Shown here: one piece after another, positions 8,701-16,509 of the stretch | Position numbering within the stretch: position 1 is the first letter of the stretch | How the letters are laid out: each line of letters opens with the position of its first letter | Source of the DNA: an uncultured Bacteroides sp. | GTDB taxonomy: Bacteria > Bacteroidota > Bacteroidia > Bacteroidales > Bacteroidaceae | Direction of reading: 5' to 3' | Length of the DNA stretch: 30,000 bases | NCBI RefSeq assembly: GCF_963678425.1 | Contig: NZ_OY782857.1 | Location: 1 to 30,000, forward strand | Translations under genes and position numbers: made by a program | Notes under the pieces: generated by a model | Told to the model about the DNA's origin: nothing | The model's database searches: none | Seen by the model: the letters and a program-made list of their open reading frames with translations, nothing else

Positions 8701-10279
8701 GGGGAGAGAAGATATCTGTGCCCTCTCCTGCCACATGAAAAGAAGCCGTAAGTGAATGAATCTGTTCCCTTGGCAGAAAATGGCTGACTTGCAACTTGCT
8801 GACAGCAACTTTTGCAGTATAGGATTTGCGGACTCCGTTATATTCTGCATCTGCCTTAATCTCCCCTTCACCCTCATTCAGGGTTAGTCCGGCAAGATAA
8901 CGCATACCTTTCATTTCCACTTTCCCTTGAAGATTCATGTCCTGCGGAACACGAATGGTGCCATTGGACGATTTATTTATTAATGTTGCCAGAAAACCTA
9001 GGTCTTTGGTTGCTAAACGGAAATCAACTCTGCCCGAACGGTTCTGCTTGTCGGAAAGGTTTTTAAGGTCGGCTGTGGAAGAAAAAGAGAAAGCACCGGG
9101 AAGATCAGCAGTTAACCGCGACAGACGAACATTTTTCATATTCCCCTGTGCCAAAGCACGGAAAGTAATAACCCGGAAAGGATAAGAATCACTGAATGCT
9201 TTAGGCAATCCGCCTGCAAAAAGCAGAACATCCTGCTTTCCTATATTCGCAACAATGGAAGAGACAAAGCTTCCTTCATTGGGGTTAGCAAGCAATAGCC
9301 AGTCTGCTTTTGCATTTGCCACAATCTCAGAATGCGGAGTATTCACAATTATCTGCGGTAACCTTATTGCCCGATTGTCCGCAATAACGTTTCCGGTTAA
9401 AGAACGGATATAGATGCCCGAGCGTTCTGACATTGAAATGCGCCGGATAGTTGCCTGCAACTCCCTGTCGTGATTATGTAAAGAATCAATGGAAATAAAA
9501 ACATCACGAAAAGCAATATGAGAAGGATCAAATCCTTTGGACGGTTCCTTTATTCCGGAATCATAATTGAAAGAGCCCTTTGCAACAGACAATCGCCTCA
9601 CATTATAAATTCTCTTCAGAAAATCCACTTTTCCACCCCGAAGTACAGCCTCATCTACTTTGGTTAAAAGATGAAGAGTATCTATTGGCTGATCAAGACG
9701 AAAAGAAACATTACGAAGCTGAAGTTGTTTAAAGAATACTTTCCAGCGCAAAGGCTTTGAAGGTTTCTCTTTTGGTGTCTTAGTAGTGTCTACTACCGAC
9801 AGCTTTAAATTGGAATTCTTCAACACAGCCCTTGAAATAAAAGCTTCTTCACGGCGGAAATCCACCTTATCTGAGGCAAGGAACAGTTCTCCCAATACGC
9901 CACGGACGCGGATTCCTTTCACTAAGTTAGAGGAATTAACCGAAACGCCACTCAGAGTTATACCATCCACCCTCACCTCTCCGTGAAGTAACCGACGCAG
10001 ACCAAGATCAACAATTAGTTTATCGGCAACAAACAGTGTATCTCTGTGCGAAACAACGCTTGCCTTGTAAAAAGCAAGGTCCAAAGGAAAAGAGAGCCTT
10101 AGTTTATCAACGGAAATTTGCATGCCGGTTTTCTGCGAAGCATACTTAACGGCCTGATTTTTCAACACATTCTGAACAGGGGGAATGTATAGCAATACGA
10201 AGAGTATCACCAAAAGAATAACGGGAGTCAGCAGAGCTATGCCAACGCCTTTCAACCATTTCTTTATCTTCCTGTTCAT
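5780..10279 (-). CDS. tamB: TamB: translocation/assembly module protein (AsmA/DUF490 family)
   Basis: A 1499-residue protein anchored in the inner membrane by one N-terminal segment (about residues 12-32, after a basic MNRKIKKWLK start), with the rest in the periplasm. Most of the chain is repeated beta-strand sequence, as in the AsmA-like/TamB family whose members form a long hydrophobic groove bridging the periplasm. The C-terminal TamB domain (DUF490) occupies about residues 1050-1480, with a conserved-type stretch VNFDVSVSIKNTL near 1305. The family is proposed to carry phospholipid between membranes and, with TamA, to assist outer-membrane protein assembly. It is the first gene of the pair; tamL follows with a 4-bp overlap. 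No clear promoter is seen in the 123 bp separating it from the divergent ybjQ-like gene. Length is in the usual range, and no frameshift is seen. Confidence 0.9.
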   Translation of the reverse strand: MNRKIKKWLKGVGIALLTPVILLVILFVLLYIPPVQNVLKNQAVKYASQKTGMQISVDKLRLSFPLDLAFYKASVVSHRDTLFVADKLIVDLGLRRLLHGEVRVDGITLSGVSVNSSNLVKGIRVRGVLGELFLASDKVDFRREEAFISRAVLKNSNLKLSVVDTTKTPKEKPSKPLRWKVFFKQLQLRNVSFRLDQPIDTLHLLTKVDEAVLRGGKVDFLKRIYNVRRLSVAKGSFNYDSGIKEPSKGFDPSHIAFRDVFISIDSLHNHDRELQATIRRISMSERSGIYIRSLTGNVIADNRAIRLPQIIVNTPHSEIVANAKADWLLLANPNEGSFVSSIVANIGKQDVLLFAGGLPKAFSDSYPFRVITFRALAQGNMKNVRLSRLTADLPGAFSFSSTADLKNLSDKQNRSGRVDFRLATKDLGFLATLINKSSNGTIRVPQDMNLQGKVEMKGMRYLAGLTLNEGEGEIKADAEYNGVRKSYTAKVAVSKLQVSHFLPREQIHSLTASFHVAGEGTDIFSPRTTLTGGIDLQELRYGKSTVEGVSLQANLQKSQAKLTLTSESKLLQMEANLAVQLQKKLTNADLVMNVRHIDLKGLGVIPRSLKKPTPFTLIAFTDKAKTLVELHSGDLSLSLNSSAPLMNLIKEASDFSALLVKQIETKKLNQQELRKKMPSVHLLFSTGKKNPFSEYLALSNIYFSNASADLHSSHTDGAQGDISVYSFEIDSVLLDTVRLTIKQDTTAIRMHAGIINNATNKQYVFQAYADGIVGNDNVELMLKYLNAKGELGANLGVRAKQEENGFAFNVFPDQPLLLFRTFTVNKDNRIFLGNDKRVAANLDLQDKNGMGLFIHSIDNPMAQQNLIAELRNIDLKEVVHSLPYLPDIGGILSAKAEYLQNENRFQVIADAGVKNFMYTNQLVGNLSLKATYLPVEKNVHQLEASMGYDGREVVTANGVYNATSTGSMNVHARLKSLPLSIANPFIPDGLVRLTGGLNGEVALEGSTQSPQINGELSADSALAYIPQIGARLRLEEKTIRVVSNRLAFDNYSIYAAGKNPLTIAGTVDFKDLQQMRADLKLTAKNYQLFNASRTDESLVYGKLFVDLNSTIRGPLDALVMRGNMRLLGNTDATYVLKDSPLTVQDRLGDMVTFVNFNDSIPATNEKLKPVSLGGLDMLINVQIEPAVQLKADLSPDRENRVELEGGGDLSLQYTPQGDLLLYGRYTLSDGLLKYTLPVIPLKSFAIQNGSYVEWSGNIMDPKISFKALERVHASVTNENQASRQVNFDVSVSIKNTLKDLGMVFDLEAPEDMAVQNQLSAMSDEERSKQAITMLVSGMYMPQGIASSGSSGGINMGSALNSFLQSEIANIAGSALKKVDITFGMESYEETGATGSGKRTDYSYRFARRFYNDRLRIVIGGKISTGQTVEDKQSFIDNISLEYRLDTSGTRFVKLFHNKNYQSLLEGEITETGVGVVLRKKMLRIGELFIFKNKEKKESK

Positions 10280-10361
10280 GTCGTAATGAAGCCTTATACA
10301 AAGAAAACATTTAATTTCATATCTTGTTTGCGTTTCTGATTATTTATTAATACAAAAAACA

Positions 10362-10369
10362 TATATTTG
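10362..10369 (+). promoter_or_regulatory. -7 element upstream of the YbjQ-like gene
   Basis: TATATTTG matches the Bacteroidota -7 consensus TAnnTTTG, 33 bp before the start codon. A TTTG at about 10327 is too far upstream (31-nt spacer) to be a standard -33 element. Confidence 0.45.
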
Positions 10370-10402
10370 TTGCGTATATATTAATTCTAAAAATAAAGCA
10401 CT

Positions 10403-10723
10403 ATGTTACTATCAACTACAAACAGTATTGAAGGTAAAAACATTACCACATACTACGGCATTGTTTCAGGAGAGACAATTATTGGCGCGAATATTTTCAA
10501 AGATATTTTTGCCGGAATACGTGATATTATAGGCGGTCGTTCCAACTCGTATGAGAAAGTACTGCGTCAGGCAAAAGAAACAGCATTACAGGAAATGTCT
10601 GAACAAGCTCAGAGAATGGGTGCCAACGCTGTGATAGGCATTGACATTGACTATGAAACAGTAGGATCCAGCGGCAGCATGCTGATGGTTACCGCTTGCG
10701 GAACAGCCGTTTTCTATCAATAA
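10403..10723 (+). CDS. YbjQ/UPF0145 family heavy-metal-binding domain protein
   Basis: A 106-residue cytosolic protein matching the YbjQ/UPF0145 family along its full length. Visible family features are the N-terminal MLLSTTNSIEGKNI strand, YYGIVSGE (residues about 18-25), and the helix ARMGANA-type segment AQRMGANAVIGIDIDYE (68-84). A C-terminal small-residue strand follows (MLMVTACGTAVFY). Members form small pentameric rings; a heavy-metal role has been suggested from structure, but the function is unknown. The gene is single, divergent from tamB, with its own -7 element and 129 bp before the next operon. Confidence 0.9.
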   Translation: MLLSTTNSIEGKNITTYYGIVSGETIIGANIFKDIFAGIRDIIGGRSNSYEKVLRQAKETALQEMSEQAQRMGANAVIGIDIDYETVGSSGSMLMVTACGTAVFYQ

Positions 10724-10795
10724 CAGGTAACTTACAACACATTTCTTTCAGAAAGGCGATAGTTTCTATAAAAGCTCCTAATTATCCCTTATAGT

Positions 10796-10827
10796 TTTGG
10801 CTCAATAGCCTTAAAATAGTACTTTTG
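10796..10827 (+). promoter_or_regulatory. Sigma-ABfr promoter of the cyclophilin-M16-MATE operon
   Basis: TTTG at 10796-10799 and TACTTTTG at 10820-10827 with a 20-bp spacer fit the Bacteroidota consensus. The expected transcript starts about 20 nt before the cyclophilin start codon. Confidence 0.85.
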
Positions 10828-10852
10828 CACCAAAATCAGCCAGTTTATTCTT

Positions 10853-11695
10853 ATGAAAAAACAATTACTGATGATACTAACAATCCTGTTCGCAGGAGTA
10901 TTTTCAACGGGATTCGCCCAAAATAAAAAAGAAAAGATGGAAAATCAGAAAGAAACAATGCTGTTAATACAGACAAATTTAGGTGATATCAAGATAAAGC
11001 TTTATAATGAGACACCGCAACATCGTGATAATTTTATTAAGCTTGCAAAAGAAGGATTTTATGATGGAACTCTTTTTCACCGTGTTATCAAAGACTTTAT
11101 GATTCAGGGCGGTGATCCTGACTCAAAAGATGCTGCAAAAGGCAAAATGCTTGGCTCAGGAGACGCGGGTTATACCATTCCTGCGGAGTTTGTTTATCCA
11201 CAATTATTCCATAAAAAAGGAGCTCTCTCCGCTGCACGCCAAAGTGACGAGGTAAATCCGAAAAAAGCATCCAGTGGCTGCCAGTTCTACATCGTTACCG
11301 GAAAAGCTTATTCACAAGGTCAGATTCTGAACATGGAGCAACAGATAAACCATGGAAAAGTAGAAGAAGTTTTCAACACATTAGTGAGCAAGAATGCTGC
11401 TAAGATTAAAAAACTAAGATTAGATCGTGATAAGGATGGACTCTATGAATTGCAGGAAGAACTGATTGCCGAAGCAAAAACAAAGGCAGATTCTATGCCC
11501 GACTTTAAGTTTACTCCGGAACAGGTGAAAGCTTATACAACTGTAGGCGGAACCCCACATCTAGACAACCAGTACACCGTATTCGGTGAAGTAGTGGAAG
11601 GTATGGAAGTGGTTGATTCTATTCAGAAAGTAAAGACTAACCGAGCAGACCGCCCAGAAGAAGATCTAAAAATGAAAGTTATCGTACTGGAATAA
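10853..11695 (+). CDS. Secreted cyclophilin-type peptidyl-prolyl cis-trans isomerase
   Basis: A 280-residue peptidyl-prolyl isomerase that catalyses proline cis-trans isomerisation during folding. A cleavable signal peptide (residues 1-22, ending GFA before Gln23) sends it to the periplasm. The cyclophilin core has FHRVIKDFMIQGGDP (75-89) with the catalytic Arg at 77, the small-residue block GALSAAR (123-129), and QFYIVTG (144-150). The fold closes with LDNQYTVFGEVVEGMEVVD (237-255). An insertion of about 80 residues (152-232), charged and mostly helical in character, splits the usual FYIVTG-to-FG segment, making the protein much longer than the roughly 165-residue core. It is the first gene of a three-gene operon: the M16 peptidase begins 1 bp after its stop. 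Confidence 0.93.
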   Translation: MKKQLLMILTILFAGVFSTGFAQNKKEKMENQKETMLLIQTNLGDIKIKLYNETPQHRDNFIKLAKEGFYDGTLFHRVIKDFMIQGGDPDSKDAAKGKMLGSGDAGYTIPAEFVYPQLFHKKGALSAARQSDEVNPKKASSGCQFYIVTGKAYSQGQILNMEQQINHGKVEEVFNTLVSKNAAKIKKLRLDRDKDGLYELQEELIAEAKTKADSMPDFKFTPEQVKAYTTVGGTPHLDNQYTVFGEVVEGMEVVDSIQKVKTNRADRPEEDLKMKVIVLE

Positions 11696-11696
11696 A

Positions 11697-12941
11697 ATGA
11701 TTGAAGTTAACAGATACACTCTTCAGAACGGACTTCGCCTGATACATTCTGAGGATCTGAGCACACAGATGGTTGCCATCAATGTGCTCTATAATGTAGG
11801 GGCAAAGGACGAAGACAAGGATCATACAGGATTTGCCCACCTCTTTGAACACCTGATGTTCGGCGGTTCGGTAAACATTCCCGATTATGATGCTCCGGTT
11901 CAATTGGCTGGCGGGGAGAATAATGCATGGACCAATAATGATATCACCAACTACTATCTTACTCTGCCCAAACAAAATGTGGAAACCGGATTATGGTTGG
12001 AATCAGACCGCATGCTTAGCCTCGACTTTAACCCTAAAAGTCTGGATGTTCAGCGTCAGGTAGTTATTGAAGAGTTTAAGCAACGTTATCTGAATCAACC
12101 CTACGGAGATGTATCTCACCTAGTTCGTCCACTGGCTTTCAAGGAACATCCATACCAATGGCCCACCATCGGCAAGGAAATCTCACACATTGCCAATGCC
12201 ACACTCGAAGATGTAGAGGATTTCTTTTTTCACTTCTATGCACCCAATAATGCAATACTTTGTGTAACAGGGAATATTTCGTTCGATGAGACCATTCGTC
12301 TGGCGGAAAAGTGGTTCGGACCAATTCCTGCACGTGATGTACGGACAAGAAATCTTCCTTGTGAGCCTAAGCAGACAGAAGAAAGACGTCTCGAAGTGGA
12401 ACGCGCCGTGCCGCTCGATTCTCTTTACATGGCTTTCCATATGACCGAGCGCATACATCCGGACTACTATGCCTTTGATATACTCTCTGATGTACTGAGT
12501 AACGGTAATTCAAGCCGGCTTACACAGCATCTGGTAAAAGACCGACAGGTGTTTACCTCCATTGATGCATATATCTCAGGCAGCGTGGAACCTGGTCTTT
12601 TCCAGATTTCCGGCAAACCTGCGTCCGGTGTTTCTTTGGAACAGGCAGAAGCTGCTGTATGGGAAGAGCTGGAAGAGCTGAAAAATTCACTGGTGGAAGA
12701 GCATGAACTGGAAAAAGTTAAAAACAAATTCGAGTCGGAACAAATATTCAGTAACATAAACTATCTCAATGTAGCCACAAATCTGGCATTCTTTGAACTG
12801 ATCAGCAAGGCAGAAGACTTAAATATTGAGGTGGATAATTACCGGAAAGTAACTGCCGGACATTTACGGGAAATAGCTTGTAAGGCATTTGTCCGTAAAA
12901 ACTGTTCTACTCTATATTACAGAGCGAAGAAAGAATCATGA
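11697..12941 (+). CDS. M16-family zinc metallopeptidase (pitrilysin/insulinase type)
   Basis: A 414-residue zinc peptidase of family M16. The inverted zinc motif HxxEH is present (HLFEH, His48-Glu51-His52) and the third metal ligand is Glu125 or Glu126 in VVIEEFKQR, at the normal distance. An N-terminal catalytic domain is followed by the homologous second domain (about 195-410) containing the GNISF and SSRL segments. No signal peptide is visible: the chain starts MIEVNRYTLQNG, so it is probably cytoplasmic, unlike the cyclophilin before it. Single-unit members of this size usually act as dimers on short peptides. It is tightly packed: 1 bp after the cyclophilin stop and overlapping the MATE gene by 4 bp (ATGA). 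Confidence 0.93.
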   Translation: MIEVNRYTLQNGLRLIHSEDLSTQMVAINVLYNVGAKDEDKDHTGFAHLFEHLMFGGSVNIPDYDAPVQLAGGENNAWTNNDITNYYLTLPKQNVETGLWLESDRMLSLDFNPKSLDVQRQVVIEEFKQRYLNQPYGDVSHLVRPLAFKEHPYQWPTIGKEISHIANATLEDVEDFFFHFYAPNNAILCVTGNISFDETIRLAEKWFGPIPARDVRTRNLPCEPKQTEERRLEVERAVPLDSLYMAFHMTERIHPDYYAFDILSDVLSNGNSSRLTQHLVKDRQVFTSIDAYISGSVEPGLFQISGKPASGVSLEQAEAAVWEELEELKNSLVEEHELEKVKNKFESEQIFSNINYLNVATNLAFFELISKAEDLNIEVDNYRKVTAGHLREIACKAFVRKNCSTLYYRAKKES

Positions 12942-14275
12942 CCAGATTCTTTGCAACATACAAAGATCACTATAAGGCACTGCTACGTTTAGGAATTCCC
13001 ATTGTTATAGGACAGCTGGGCATGATTATTCTTGGTTTTGCCGACACAATGATGGTGGGGCATCACAGCACCATTGAACTGGCTGCCGCATCTTTCGTGA
13101 ATAATCTTTTTACACTTGCAATTATCTTCAGCACCGGGTTCTCCTACGGACTGACTCCCATAGTGGGAAGTCTGTTTGGTAAAGGAGATGAAACCGGAGC
13201 GGGACAGGCATTAAAGAATAGTCTTGCCGCCAATATTCTGGTGGCACTGATACTAACCATCATCATGTCCCTGGTTTACCTCCATGTTCATCGCTTTGGT
13301 CAGCCGGAAGAACTACTCCCTTTGATTCGTCCATACTTTCTTGTACTGCTGGTTTCCCTTGTATTTGTGCTGATCTTTAATTCGTTTAAGCAATTTGCCG
13401 ACGGGATTACCGACACCAAAGCCTCCATGTGGATTTTATTAGGAGGCAATGCCTTGCATATTATCCTGAACTATCTGCTGATATATGGCAAGATGGGGCT
13501 CCCTGAAATGGGACTGATGGGGGCAGGACTGAGCACACTGATTTCACGTATCCTGATGGCTCTGGCCTTTGGCAGCATCTTTCTATACAGCAAAAGGTAT
13601 GCTATCTACAAGGGAGGATTCAAGTCCGGAGGATTCTCCAAAAATGTATTTAAAAGACTCAACGAACTAGGTTGGCCCATTGCTCTGCAAATGGGAATGG
13701 AAACCGCATCATTTACCTTCAGCACCGTAATGGTTGGATGGCTGGGCAGCATTGCACTGGCTTCTCACCAGGTAATGCTTACCGTCTCGAGCCTCTGCTT
13801 TATGATTTATTACGGAATGGGAGCTGCTATTGCCGTAAGAGTTAGTAATTTCCGAGGGCAGAACGATCTTGTTAATATCCGCCGTTCAGCCTATGCAGGC
13901 TTCCATATCATATTGCTGATGGCTGTTATTTCTGCCGGATCAATTTTTCTATTAAGAAATTATCTTGGCGGTATGTTTACTGATAGCGCGGAAGTGAGTC
14001 AAACGGTGATTACTCTTATTTTCCCTTTCCTTTTATATCAGTTTGGCGACGGCACACAAATCACTTTTGCCAATGCACTGCGAGGCATAGCAGACGTAAA
14101 ACCAATGATGTATATTGCTTTTATCAGCTATTTTCTCATATCCATTCCGGCAGGTTACTTCTTCGGATTCATATTACGCTGGGGAATCGTGGGTGTATGG
14201 ATGGCTTTCCCTTTCGGACTGACCAGTGCCGGGGTGATGTTTTATCTGCGGTTCAGAAGAAAGACATTGGGATAA
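12938..14275 (+). CDS. MATE-family multidrug/Na+ or H+ antiporter
   Basis: A 445-residue integral inner-membrane transporter with about 12 hydrophobic segments arranged as two homologous halves, the pattern of the MATE family (NorM type). The N-terminal half has the characteristic LGIPIVIGQLGMIILGFADTM start, with Gln and Asp in the first membrane segment and MMVGHHS immediately after. The second half begins at about residue 240 with the matching LGWPIALQMGMETASF. Members export cationic drugs or metabolites in exchange for Na+ or H+; the substrate cannot be deduced. The ATG overlaps the M16 stop. It is the last gene of the operon and converges with the HAD phosphatase gene. Confidence 0.95.
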   Translation: MTRFFATYKDHYKALLRLGIPIVIGQLGMIILGFADTMMVGHHSTIELAAASFVNNLFTLAIIFSTGFSYGLTPIVGSLFGKGDETGAGQALKNSLAANILVALILTIIMSLVYLHVHRFGQPEELLPLIRPYFLVLLVSLVFVLIFNSFKQFADGITDTKASMWILLGGNALHIILNYLLIYGKMGLPEMGLMGAGLSTLISRILMALAFGSIFLYSKRYAIYKGGFKSGGFSKNVFKRLNELGWPIALQMGMETASFTFSTVMVGWLGSIALASHQVMLTVSSLCFMIYYGMGAAIAVRVSNFRGQNDLVNIRRSAYAGFHIILLMAVISAGSIFLLRNYLGGMFTDSAEVSQTVITLIFPFLLYQFGDGTQITFANALRGIADVKPMMYIAFISYFLISIPAGYFFGFILRWGIVGVWMAFPFGLTSAGVMFYLRFRRKTLG

Positions 14276-14299
14276 TAGGGCTATCTATATTCATTTTAT

Positions 14300-14320
14300 A
14301 ACAGAACATATGCTGTTTTT
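14300..14320. terminator. Weak candidate hairpin between convergent genes
   Basis: AACAG (14300-14304) and CTGTT (14313-14317) could form a 5-bp stem followed on the plus strand by a T run. It lies in the 43-bp gap between the MATE and HAD stops, but the stem is short. Confidence 0.3.
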
Positions 14321-14939
14321 AAAGCAATGCGGAAAGTTCATCACGCCAGTCTTCACCATTAATTGGCTGAAAAGTCTGCATACCCAGTTCCTTCGCCATT
14401 TTTATATTTGAAGAACCATCATCCACGAATAAGGTCTCTTCGGGCAACAATCCGGCATCCTGAATCATGTACTCAAAGATTTTCCGTCCGGGCTTTACCT
14501 GCTTTATCTCATATGAAGTATAGATCTTATCAAAATAATCGTCCAGAGGCCTTTCTGCAGATGTAAAATCCGTGCTTCTTGCCCATCCCATGATAAATGG
14601 ATTAGTATTGCTCAGAATATATAGTTTGTATTTCTTCCTCAACTCCAGCAAATATTCCAAACGACACAAAGGCACATCAATCACAAAACCAAACCAGCCT
14701 TGAAATACCTGATCGTAAGTCAGCTCCTTTCCGGCCACAACACTTAGTTTCTTACGGAATTCTTCGGCAGTAAGAGTGCCATCTTCCACTTCCAGAAAAA
14801 GACCGGTCTGATGGTAAGCATCCAGCAATTCATCGGCATTCGCCACTCCTATCTCCTCAAACTTCTTTACGGCAGCCTCGCGTGAGAGATTCACAATCAC
14901 TCCTCCGAAGTCAAATACTATATTCTTAATCTTTTCCAT
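14319..14939 (-). CDS. HAD-superfamily phosphatase (YihX-like, HAD-IA)
   Basis: A cytosolic HAD-type hydrolase of about 206 residues that probably dephosphorylates a small sugar phosphate or similar metabolite. All four HAD motifs are visible: the nucleophile loop VFDFGGVIVN near the N-terminus (DxG in place of DxD, as in the YihX group), the Ser/Thr motif LSNTNPF, the Lys motif VKPGRKIFEYM, and the acidic FVDDGSSNI. A longer start at 14969 is possible, but its ATG falls inside a -7 element (14967-14974), so the start at 14939 is preferred; it also matches the usual short N-terminus before the first motif. The gene is monocistronic and divergent from the Dus gene. Confidence 0.9.
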   Translation of the reverse strand: MEKIKNIVFDFGGVIVNLSREAAVKKFEEIGVANADELLDAYHQTGLFLEVEDGTLTAEEFRKKLSVVAGKELTYDQVFQGWFGFVIDVPLCRLEYLLELRKKYKLYILSNTNPFIMGWARSTDFTSAERPLDDYFDKIYTSYEIKQVKPGRKIFEYMIQDAGLLPEETLFVDDGSSNIKMAKELGMQTFQPINGEDWRDELSALL

Positions 14940-14966
14940 CGATACTAATGCCTTTCTGATTTTCTG

Positions 14967-14974
14967 CAAAAGTA
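14967..14974 (-). promoter_or_regulatory. -7 element of the HAD phosphatase gene
   Basis: The minus strand reads TACTTTTG, an exact TAnnTTTG match, 27 bp upstream of the chosen start codon. The -33 TTTG is not clear. It overlaps the alternative upstream ATG, arguing against that start. Confidence 0.6.
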
Positions 14975-15241
14975 GGTAAAAAAGAAATTATACACTGCAT
15001 ACCGGGAGATTAATGTGGCAACAAGCAATAGATCTAAAGTTATTCCCGGATTTTAGCATTCACTCAAATAGCATAATAAATGGCGAAAAGAGAACTGGAA
15101 ATGAACATTTTCTTCCGGGAAAATTAAGAAAAAGCATAATATTTAGTCAGCTATTTAGAAAAAACAAAGGGATATTCATCCTTTTATTTAAGAAAAACAA
15201 GTTCTATCTCGCTTCTGCTTACTATCTTTACCAACAAAAAA

Positions 15242-16186
15242 ATGCAAGACGAGAAAAAAGTTCCCATTCACTTTGCTCCCTTACAGGGATTTACTGACGC
15301 GCCTTACCGCAATATGCACGAAACAATCTTTGGTGGCATAGATACTTACTACACTCCTTTCGTCCGTTTGGAAAAGGGCGATTCTTTTCGTAGCAGAGAG
15401 CTACGGGATATTGAACAGGAGAACAATGGCGTTAACCATCTTATCCCACAACTAATAGCAAGTACTCCCGATGAGATGCGCAAAATAGTGACTCTTTTCC
15501 GCGAAAAGGGGCATACGGAAGCGGATATAAACCTAGGCTGTCCATTTCCTATGCTGGTACGCCGGCATAAAGGTTCGGGTATTCTCCCTTATCCTGAGGA
15601 AGTAGCAGCACTTTTAAATTGTATAACAGAATTCCCGGAGATGCAATTCTCGGTAAAAATGCGCTTAGGGTGGGAAAAGCCTGACGAATGCCTTGCCCTG
15701 CTCCCCTTACTAAACAAGTTACCACTGAAGCAGATAACCCTGCATGCCCGCGTAGGAAAGCAACAGTATAAAGGGGAAACCAACTGGAATGCATTCGAGG
15801 CTTTTTATCGCGAGTGCAAACATCCGCTCATTTATAATGGCGATATTTCTACACTCGAAGACATTAACCGGCTAATGACTCGTTTCCCTAATCTTTCAGG
15901 GATAATGATTGGCAGGGGATTACTGGCCAATCCGGCACTGGCATACGAATATCAGCTAGGAGTAGCATTATCCCGTGAGGAGATGCTTGGAAAAGTGAAA
16001 GCTTTTCATAATCTGCTATTTGGTTATTACGAGGCACATCTGCAGGGAAACGACCAATTAGTAACTAAATTGAAGACTATCTGGGAATATCTTCTGCCCG
16101 ACATGGACAAGAAAGTAAAAAAGAAAATTCATAAAAGCACGAAGATTGAGACTTATCGGGCTGCTGTATCTGAGGGATTAAAATAA
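15242..16186 (+). CDS. tRNA-dihydrouridine synthase family protein
   Basis: A 314-residue flavoenzyme of the Dus family, which reduces uridine to dihydrouridine in the D-loop of tRNA using FMN and NADPH. Family features are in order: the FMN-binding start FAPLQGFTDAPYR (residues 11-23), the catalytic cysteine in NLGCP (Cys100), and the active-site Lys139 in SVKMRLGW. Further on are ITLHAR with its phosphate/FMN-contacting His, YNGDI, and the closing MIGRGLLANP. The following helical segment (about 240-314) fits the tRNA-binding domain. It is slightly shorter than DusA/B/C proteins, and the RRHKGSG after the cysteine differs from the more usual spacing, so the exact uridine target cannot be assigned. 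It is a lone gene on the plus strand. Confidence 0.92.
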   Translation: MQDEKKVPIHFAPLQGFTDAPYRNMHETIFGGIDTYYTPFVRLEKGDSFRSRELRDIEQENNGVNHLIPQLIASTPDEMRKIVTLFREKGHTEADINLGCPFPMLVRRHKGSGILPYPEEVAALLNCITEFPEMQFSVKMRLGWEKPDECLALLPLLNKLPLKQITLHARVGKQQYKGETNWNAFEAFYRECKHPLIYNGDISTLEDINRLMTRFPNLSGIMIGRGLLANPALAYEYQLGVALSREEMLGKVKAFHNLLFGYYEAHLQGNDQLVTKLKTIWEYLLPDMDKKVKKKIHKSTKIETYRAAVSEGLK

Positions 16187-16444
16187 GGCAAACAATAGCT
16201 GTTTTTATATTTAGGAAAATTCATTTCTCTTTTTAAAAAGGAAACGCACTATAAATAACTTTATATCAATTCATTACATAACATCAAATTACATTTATCA
16301 AAAGATTCTCAAAGTAATATTAAACCTAAAGCCTAAGAGTAACAAAATAAGATCAGAACAACTTTTCCGATTTTAAAGATTAGAAGACCGTTCTAGCCTG
16401 CCCGTTATAAGATATCAGAAAGTTTTATATGTGTATTTAAGAAA
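16187..16444. other. AT-rich convergent intergenic region
   Basis: Between the Dus stop and the terminator of the TetR-fabG-rluA operon no reading frame or RNA gene is recognisable. A very small hairpin (AAACA 16190-16194 with TGTTT 16200-16204, followed by TTATAT) right after the Dus stop may be a weak terminator. Confidence 0.4.
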
Positions 16445-16486
16445 AAAGAGCTGTTCACCAGATTTTATTCCAGTAAACAGCTCTTT
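16445..16486 (-). terminator. Terminator of the tetR-fabG-rluA operon
   Basis: AAAGAGCTGTT (16445-16455) pairs perfectly with AACAGCTCTTT (16476-16486), 23 bp after the pseudouridine synthase stop, and is followed by a T run on the minus strand. T-rich sequence on the plus side means it could act on both strands. Confidence 0.8.
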
Positions 16487-16509
16487 CATTATTTTTTAGA
16501 AGATAATGA

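Noticed and set aside
10327..10369. Full promoter for the YbjQ-like gene using TTTG near 10327
   Set aside because: The spacer to TATATTTG would be 31 bp rather than 19-21, so only the -7 element is reported.
15013..15297. 94-codon plus-strand frame upstream of and overlapping the Dus gene
   Set aside because: Low-complexity Lys/Phe composition and overlaps the well-supported Dus start in another frame.
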